A stretch of DNA of 64,000 nucleotides from positions 45,126,066 to 45,190,065 of the forward strand of contig NC_080042.1 of assembly GCF_012489685.1 (NCBI RefSeq). Direction: 5' to 3'. The notes beneath the pieces were generated by a model. That model made no database searches. It saw only the letters and a program-made list of their open reading frames with translations, and had not been told where the DNA came from. Both the position numbers and the translations under genes were made by a program. The first letter of the stretch is position 1. Every line of letters starts with the position of its first letter. The DNA is from Lotus japonicus (Eukaryota > Streptophyta > Magnoliopsida > Fabales > Fabaceae). This document shows, one piece after another, positions 56,978 to 64,000 of this stretch.

Positions 56978-59900
56978 ATGACCATCTTCGCTGTGCCGGC
57001 GGTCACCCAGTTCTCTCCGCCACAGCCAATACAACCGCGCCACCTGCTACCGCGCCGTCCTCGCCGCACCACCCTCCTCAACCCACTCCCATTACCAACG
57101 CTGAACTCGTTTGCGTCAGAGAAACGTCGTCGTTTGCATCGGAGTGTTGCGGTGGTGAGGTCACAGCTTAGATACCCTATCGTATCGCCGGATGATCATT
57201 GGGGAATTTGGTCTACTCTCTTCACTATCGGCGCTTTTGGTCTCTGGTAAGTAATCATTTGCAGTGAAAATTTTCATCCAAATGCATGCAATTGCAAATT
57301 TCACATTAGGTTGTGCTAATCAAACATGCATAACTGGAGAAACAGATATGGAATCACACTTTTCCTCACTCTTTTTGTTTGGTTAATCGGAAAAAATAAA
57401 TTGTTGATTTTTCATTTGATAATTAAAAAAGTGATATTTTAGATCTATTTTGTCCGAGAAATGTTTTAATTTCTTAATTTTTTACCATCACTAGTTATTA
57501 AAAAATGTAATTTAATATCACTTGTAATTATGCAAAATTAATTTACTAGTGAAAATGAGTTTCTCGTTATTTGCCTCATTTTAGGCATATTTTTTGAAAA
57601 GAAGAAATAAAGTTGAAATAAAATATATTATTGTTATTGTTTGTGAAAATGTGAAAATGAAAAAGGGTGTTAAATTTGGCACCCTAAGCAACCAATTTAA
57701 CACCCACTTTAAAGTGGTAATTGTCTAAAATGCCCCTTAATTTTAGAGGATTTGTAATCCCGGAACTCATGTTGAGTAGCATTCTGGGAATTTAAATCCT
57801 GCTCAACATGGGTTCCAGCGGTGTAAAATGCCTATTTTTGTGTTTCGGGAAATAAATTCCGAACTAAAATTCAACATTCAACCTCTTGTGTTCAGAAAAA
57901 TGTCGGGTATTTTGGGGTTTTAGAAAATTACTTGGGGTGGGAAATTTTATGGGTGGGGTGTTAAATTTAACACCCATGAAAAAAATGTTTTCTTGATAGT
58001 TTAATAACTATATATTGAGAGTGATATTCACTCATATTCCATAGTTTGATCACATCATGATTGAATTAAAATATAGAAGACTGAAAAGATATGATAGGAA
58101 AATATGATTGGAAGTCTGTATAAAACTTATTAAATGTTTATTTTTAAAACAGGGTAGACCCTCTTTTTGTTCTGTTTCTTATTTATAAAAATGAGTACCA
58201 GAAACAGTAAAAATAACATTTTGTTTCCTGTCACCAACAATGCAAGTGATAGCTCATGCTTCATGTTACAAAAAGAAATTGAACTTAGGGGCAAAGGAAT
58301 ATGAAGTTCAAAATTACTTTCACTATATGACACATTCTTTGAATGCCATTGCACATAGAAAGATAGGTAATTTTGTTCTAGTAAGGCATCTTCAGTGACA
58401 AAGTAAATGAACATGTGTTTATGTTAAATACAAGGTCAGAGAAGACCAAGATTGGGAGCATGGTGAGTGCTGCTCTGGTGAGCACTTTAGTTGGGCTAGC
58501 AGCAAGTAATCTAGGGATACTTCCACACAATGCGCCGGCATATTCTATTGTCTTGGAGTTTCTGCTACCCTTAATTATTCCATTGCTGTTGTTTGGAGCA
58601 AACTTGTACCAAGTGGTGCGTTCAACTGGGACACTTCTGTTAGCTTTCTTACTTGGGTCAGGTGAAACTGATAGGAACTCATGCATCTCTAATAAACATT
58701 ACCATTACCTGAGATTCTGCTTTGTTTTTTTTTTTTGTGGTTCTTGGAAATTTGAGAATGGTTATCTCAAATGACAAATGGTCATCCTTTTAGGACTGTT
58801 AATAATAGGAATAGGAGTACTAGTTATGCACTTTTTTGACATTTATATGACACGCTTTCTATTTATCCATGTAAAGATTTACCAAATAAGAGAGACTGTT
58901 TGGGAATTCGTTGAAAACCACGGTGAATGCAAAATCGTGTGGACAGATGCAAAAGCTACAGGAAGTTTCTTCTATCCACCATGATTTTGGCTTCAACGTT
59001 GTTTTTGGACGAGTTTCCACACATGCTCAGAGTCTATTAGAAAGAGTATGTTGCTAGTAGTAGATCTCTTGTTAATGGTTTGCAGAAAAAGTGAAATTAG
59101 AAAATAAAAGATAGAGCATGAACAAGATTATAGTGGATGGCACAAAATAAGATAGATTGTAGAAAAAGTACCTGGTTATACTTTATATTATGTTTGGAGG
59201 TTAAACATCTCAGAATCATTTCTCCCTCTACAAAAGTGAAATTAGAAAATAAAAGATAGAGCATGAACAAGATTATAGTGGATGGCACAAAATAAGATAG
59301 ATTGTAGAAAAAGTACCTGGTTATACTTTATATTATGTTTGGAGGTTAAACATCTCAGAATCATTTCTCCCTCTACAAAAGCTTCTCGTGATAGTTTCTC
59401 ACAGAATTACTTCTCTTTCTAATGTGAAAACCTACCAGGTTTCCAAATACTCACTTAGTAAGTGGAAAGTGGGAAAATGGAAAAGATAGGATTTATGAAA
59501 ATATAGGACATGGCCAACATCAACCCACGAAGGCTGCACATTCAAAACCTTGATAACCATTTTGTAGCTTTGTTCTTCCTTGCAGTCCTTTATTTTTATT
59601 GTATTCTAATTATATAAAATTCAAAATGTACCCTTCTCTGTTATTTGAGAGAATGAGCTAACTCATTTTACTTTTTAATCACTATTATCATTGTTATTTT
59701 CTATATTTCCACAGCAAAAGAAGGAACAGTTATACTTTCATCATTGAAAGTGAAACTTATGCATGCTATCACGTATGATGCTCTCTATGAGAAATTTTCT
59801 GTTTGCGTTTGTAATTATTTTTTGATCTTGTGGATGGCAGTTGCTTCTGTTGTTGGAACTCTAGTGGCATTTCTTTTAGTGCCTATGCGATCTCTTGGTC

Positions 59901-62900
59901 CTGACAACTGGAAAATAGCAGCTTCTCTCATGGGTAGCTACATTGGCGGATGTAAGTGATTTAACTAGTTTCTGCATGCTTACTTGTAGTTTGTGATAAT
60001 TAGAAGTTTATTGAATTCATTGCTGTGAATATGAACAATCATCAACTCTAATTGATGAATTAATGGTAACAGTGTCGCATTATAACTGTAACAGCCCTTT
60101 GGATTTATATTCTTTTTCATTTTATCTTTTGTGATGGGATTCTTCGATATTACCTTAAAACAGATTTAACATGGCTAGATTATCCTAAGAACTTTTTTTT
60201 TGTTGCATTACAGAGGTTTGTTTTCACAATAATACATGCCAATAACCAATAGTGCAATATTTGCCTGGCAAGACATTATTAGCACCCTACTAGCTAGTCA
60301 TAGCTTTCTAAAGTCCTCAGTATGGTTAATCAAAAGACAATACACATAAACTTGCAATAGCCCTTTCTTTGCTCCTAAATTGGGTGAGTTGCGAGTACAA
60401 AAGACTAGGCACATGTTTGGTTCAGGTTTCTTCAAAAATATTTGTTTGTTTTTAAAGCGTTTTCATTAAGCATTGAAAAAAAAAGAAAGTGAATAAGCTA
60501 ATCCAAACCAGTATGCTAAAACGGTAATAGTTGATGCCTTAAAAGTTTGAATCCATATATCCTTTCTGGCAACATGATGGATGGTTAGGTTGCATAGAGT
60601 GAGTGTGATGAGTTAGTTTTCAGTAGTTAAATTGCTTTAAACGTGTACATTGATTTTCAAAACTATACTGTAATACCTGAACCAATTTCCTTTGTCCTTT
60701 TCATGTTGATTGCTGTAGCCGTTAATTATGTTGCCATTTCAGAAGCGCTAGGTATGTCTGCATCAGTTTTAGCTGCAGGAGTGGCAGCAGATAATGTTAT
60801 CACTGCTCTATATTTTATGGTATTGTTTGCATTGGCTTCAAAAATTCCTGCCGAGGCTGCAGCGCCAACCACTGGTACAATTTCTCATTCTTGTTACGTC
60901 CAGTTTGGCTGGATTATGAACATCAACTTTATTCCTGCTTTCAGATCCTGAAACAATATTCTAATATAAGCTGTTTTCCATTGCTTTTACTGAGCTTGAA
61001 CCAGAATTTGTGGAATCAATGTTTAAAATCAGTTGGTAGAATCAATAGTTGTAACTCAATATTTGGTCGTATGTGCTATTCAACAAGATGATTACAATGT
61101 TGCAATCAATAGAAGAAGGAAGATTTATTTCAACTGTGCATGTTAATTGGTTTTCGTAAGTTGTCCTGAGGAACAGCACCAACATATGTAGATTTTTTCC
61201 AGTGTGGGAAATAATTAATTTTCATGTTAAAGAAACACATGGTTTTTTTCCCTTTTGGAATCCAAGGACCAGTATAACCTGTCAAAACTCAAAACTATGT
61301 ATTTTCCATTTTAAAAATTATCATGAACTATTTATCTCAAAAGCTTAAGTGATTAGGTGAAGACACTTGTAGGGTCACCTACAATGTGCCGAAATTCAAC
61401 TTTTTTTTATAAAATAGTGAGACAACAATGATCAAACTCTAGATCACTTAATCTAAGGGGCTCTGGTAACATGTCATGAAACAACTATCCAAAAAGCTTA
61501 AACTATTGGGTGAAGACCATGAATAATTTTATATTACACTTCAAACAAGACTTTTCCTATAAATTTAAATCAACAGACATTGTCTTCAAATTATTAAAAC
61601 CAATTCAATAAGGAGAAAAAGGCAAAGTTGTTAAATTTACCATATTAGGAATCAATCTTTGCAATGCAGCAGCCTAGTCCCAAATGCAAGATACCTTCGA
61701 TCTTGAAAGGAGTTAGTAAAAAAGGGAGTAAAATTCATTATATATGAGAAGTTATGGGAAACTGCTGCAAATTTATGCAGTGAAAGCAATAGAAATTCAG
61801 GACCATGGCGTAATTCCTTTTTGTTGATTATGTATGTTTTATAAAATTTTCTATTCATTAACGATATATACATTCTCATAATAGAAAATTTAGCTTGACT
61901 TTATGGGTAAATGGCAGATGATAAAATGGATATGGAGTCGGATAACGAGGGCAACCTCCCTGTGTTGCAGACGGCTACTGCACTTGCTACATCTTTTTTG
62001 ATATGTAGAGCGGCCACATATGTAACAAAAGCATCTGGCGTACAAGGAGGAACCCTCCCTGGAATAACTGCAATCGTAGTCATTCTAGCCACACTTCTCC
62101 CAAGGCAGATTGGTCCCCTGGTACCTGCTGGTCATACTGTTGCACTGGTTTTGATGCAGGTAACAAAAACTTTGGAGGCTAATTTTGCTTCACATTGTTT
62201 CTGTAGATAGCTGTAGATGTGCGTATATTTCATGATCTCGAGTTATCATGTAAATTCTTTATTTTAAATCAAAATTATAGTAATGCTTTGGAAGTGTCTT
62301 TTTTCATGTGTGGTTGATGTATAGTACTAGTAGAAAAAAGGGGAAGCAGTAAAATTTTCGGTTCCAAATATTTGGGTATACTGGACTTAAGGTTTGTGGT
62401 GATTTGGATCAGGATTAGATAAAGGGTAAAGAGTTTTGGAAACAGGCGGACTGAAATTTTATTAGGCTGTTTTTTAGTTGATAATAGTGTTCAATTTTAA
62501 ATAGAAAAAATAGAAAGTGAAATCAGATATGTTTTTTGGGGCTACAAAGTGATAAATGTTTGATTCCCTTTAAGCAATGTCTGAATATACAAAGTATGTC
62601 AAGATTGATCTTTAAGAAACATAGATTTATACCTAAAGGCTCTCTATATTTATGATGATACAAGAGCTTACATGGCTATGTTTTCAAGTCATAACATTTC
62701 AAGTCACTTATTGTGTATTTGCTTTCTTGTTAGAGAATTTTATTGTAGAAATACATTTCTGTTTCTCAAACATGAATCTGTGGAACTCTTGCCCACTATT
62801 TTGAACGGTTCTCAAAGAGTCACTAAATAACATGTTTCCCAGCATGGCATGACAATGAGGTGTATAGTTATCATGGAATAGGCTCGTACCCAAACTCTGA

Positions 62901-63709
62901 ATATTATATTGAATCTATATAGTGCCCAATGATGGCTCTATAGATCTGCTTAATTTCTTTTGTTTTCTCTAGGGATCAGATGCTTTCTATTCTCTTCCAT
63001 ATCACATTGGTTTGTTTGGAAGAGTTTATTTGTCCCAACTTATAGAAGCACACAAACAAGTTTCTCGTTAAACTTATAAAAATAGCTTATGACCTACATA
63101 TAAGCTCTTTTAAGCTTATTTTGATAAGCTTCTCAGAATAGCTCATGAATAAGCTATTATACATTTATACCTACATAAAAGCTTTTTTTAGCTTATTTGA
63201 ATATGCTTCTGAAGTTTTTTATTAAAATAAGTTCTTAGTTGTTTACTCAAACACACCCACTATATTATTTGAAAGAAATTCCATAAGCCAAGTAATACTC
63301 TTTCGAAATGATATTACTCTTTCTAATTGATATTCTATGAAAATTTCATCATGTGACCTCGTGCTACTTAACATGTTTTTCCCAGGTATTTTTTGTGGTG
63401 GTTGGAGCTTCTGGAAGTGTATGGAATGTTATCAAGACTGCCCCGAGTATTTTCCTGTTTGCACTTGTTCAAGTAACCGTCCATCTTCTTCTTGTTCTTG
63501 GATTAGGAAAGTTGTTCAAGTTTGATTTGAAGCTGTTGCTTTTAGCATCAAATGCCAACATTGGGGGCCCTACAACAGCATGTGGGATGGCCAAGGCCAA
63601 AGGCTGGGATTCTTTGGCTGTTCCTGGAATTCTTACAGGCATTTTTGGAGTTTCAATTGCAACATTTCTTGGTATTGGTTTTGGAGTGATGGTTCTAAAA
63701 CACTTGTAG
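56978..63709 (+). CDS. DUF819 family membrane protein, probably plastid-targeted, 6 exons
   Basis: Exons: 56978-57246, 58435-58661, 59841-59951, 60719-60874, 61918-62159, 63386-63709, all GT-AG with agreeing phases; product 442 aa. The first ~65 residues are rich in Pro/Arg/Ser, resembling a chloroplast transit peptide, followed by the family start [13 protein letters not shown]. The rest is mostly hydrophobic helices ([61 protein letters not shown]). It ends with the conserved [19 protein letters not shown] and [15 protein letters not shown] segments. DUF819 proteins are multi-pass membrane proteins of unknown substrate, also found in bacteria. The first ATG in the transit-peptide frame was used; a longer overlapping frame at 56917 ends in exon 1 and was rejected. 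Confidence 0.92.
57665..57975. mobile_element. 311-bp MITE in intron 1 of the DUF819 gene
   Basis: Both ends carry gggtgttaaattt...aacaccc terminal inverted repeats of about 20 bp. The 8-bp duplication atgaaaaa flanks it (57657-57664 and 57976-57983). An 8-bp TSD suggests hAT, but the ends are not typical enough to be sure. Confidence 0.75.
59091..59380. repeat. Perfect 145-bp tandem duplication in intron 2 of the DUF819 gene
   Basis: 59091-59235 and 59236-59380 read the same base for base (gtgaaattagaaaataaaag ... ccctctacaaaa). There is no divergence, so the event is recent or maintained. Confidence 0.9.
59952..61917 (+). other. DUF819 introns 3 and 4 (exon 4 at 60719-60874 lies between)
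   Basis: Intron 3 (59952-60718) and intron 4 (60875-61917) are AT-rich. No transposon with clear ends and no ORF were recognised. Confidence 0.6.
63005..63258. mobile_element. Probable MITE in intron 5 of the DUF819 gene
   Basis: A segment starting ggtttgtttggaagag and ending tactcaaacacaccc has repeated AGCTTAT/ATAAGCT words in both orientations, the typical look of hAT-like plant MITEs. Exact ends and TSD are not certain. Confidence 0.45.
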
Positions 63710-64000
63710 AAATGATTATTTACAAGGTTCAGATGCTAAAATGCTTACAACTAATTGGAAGTTATGATCAAGCAGTTTTAAGGTATCATTTGACATATAT
63801 TTGCTCAAGAACTTGGTGTAGCTATCTTTTCTTCTCCATCTCCCACACATCGTGCACAAGACTAACGCTCTGTTTGGTAGAGAAGAGAGAAATAGAGAAG
63901 AGAGAGTAGAGAAGAGAGAAGATGAGTAGAGAGAAATATGTAAGAAATAGAGTGGATTTATAGGTTGTTTGGTATGATATAAATAGATGAGAGATGGAGA
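63710..64000. other. DUF819 3' flank and start of a GA-rich repeat
   Basis: 3' flanking sequence, then from about 63866 cgctctgtttggtagagaag followed by GA-rich sequence to the window end. This looks like one end of a MITE whose other end is outside the window. Confidence 0.4.

Overview
This is plant nuclear DNA, most likely from a papilionoid legume. It has intron-containing genes with GT/AG splice sites, a chalcone synthase with the single conserved intron in the Cys codon, a plastid-type prolyl-tRNA synthetase, and large Ty1/copia (SIRE and Tork) and Ty3/gypsy (Tekay-like) retrotransposons. Three host genes look intact: PRORS1 (11 exons, + strand, 4917-9726), CHS (2 exons, - strand, 32243-33554) and a DUF819 membrane-protein gene (6 exons, + strand, 56978-63709). 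Two further host traces are the end of a PPR gene split by a 15 kb transposon block (exons at 31135-31206 and 15701-15802, - strand) and a fossil exon of the Pol IV/V second subunit (13566-13703).

Layout. 1-3563: end and 3' LTR of a Ty3/gypsy element. 4283-4827: a Mutator-like MITE inserted at the PRORS1 TATA region. 4917-9726: PRORS1. 10699-11250: 5'-truncated LINE. 11263-15072: degraded repeats, the NRPD2-like fossil and two long palindromes. 15073-15507: a second 9-bp-TSD TIR element. 15701-15802 and 31135-31206: PPR exons flanking a composite of Tork copia elements (15966-31127) with four LTRs of exactly 711 bp. Two elements are on the - strand and one is on the +, and a 2060-bp solo gypsy LTR is nested in the first. 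32243-33800: CHS and its promoter. 34140-34389: LINE end. 34390-45257 and 45358-51911: two SIRE elements head to head across a 100-N assembly gap. 51912-53719: 3' end of a third SIRE. 53720-56977: AT-rich DNA, a hAT-like element and a cluster of ACGT promoter motifs. 56978-63709: DUF819 gene.

The most interesting feature is in the SIRE elements. Besides gag-pol and a roughly 950-residue sense ORF that is open in both copies, each carries a gene on the opposite strand between that ORF and the 3' LTR. It encodes a 130-residue coiled-coil protein with its own TATA box, the same start, stop and length, and an AATAAA signal, conserved in two diverged copies (about 71% amino-acid identity, no indels). 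The pol genes of the same copies are frameshifted. Other points of note are the inverted Tork composite with an LTR terminus joined exactly to internal integrase sequence, a second polypurine tract at a fixed distance from the 3' PPT in three SIREs, and the transposon remodelling of the PRORS1 promoter.

All calls come from reading the sequence. Family names rest on recognised motifs, and no database search was run.
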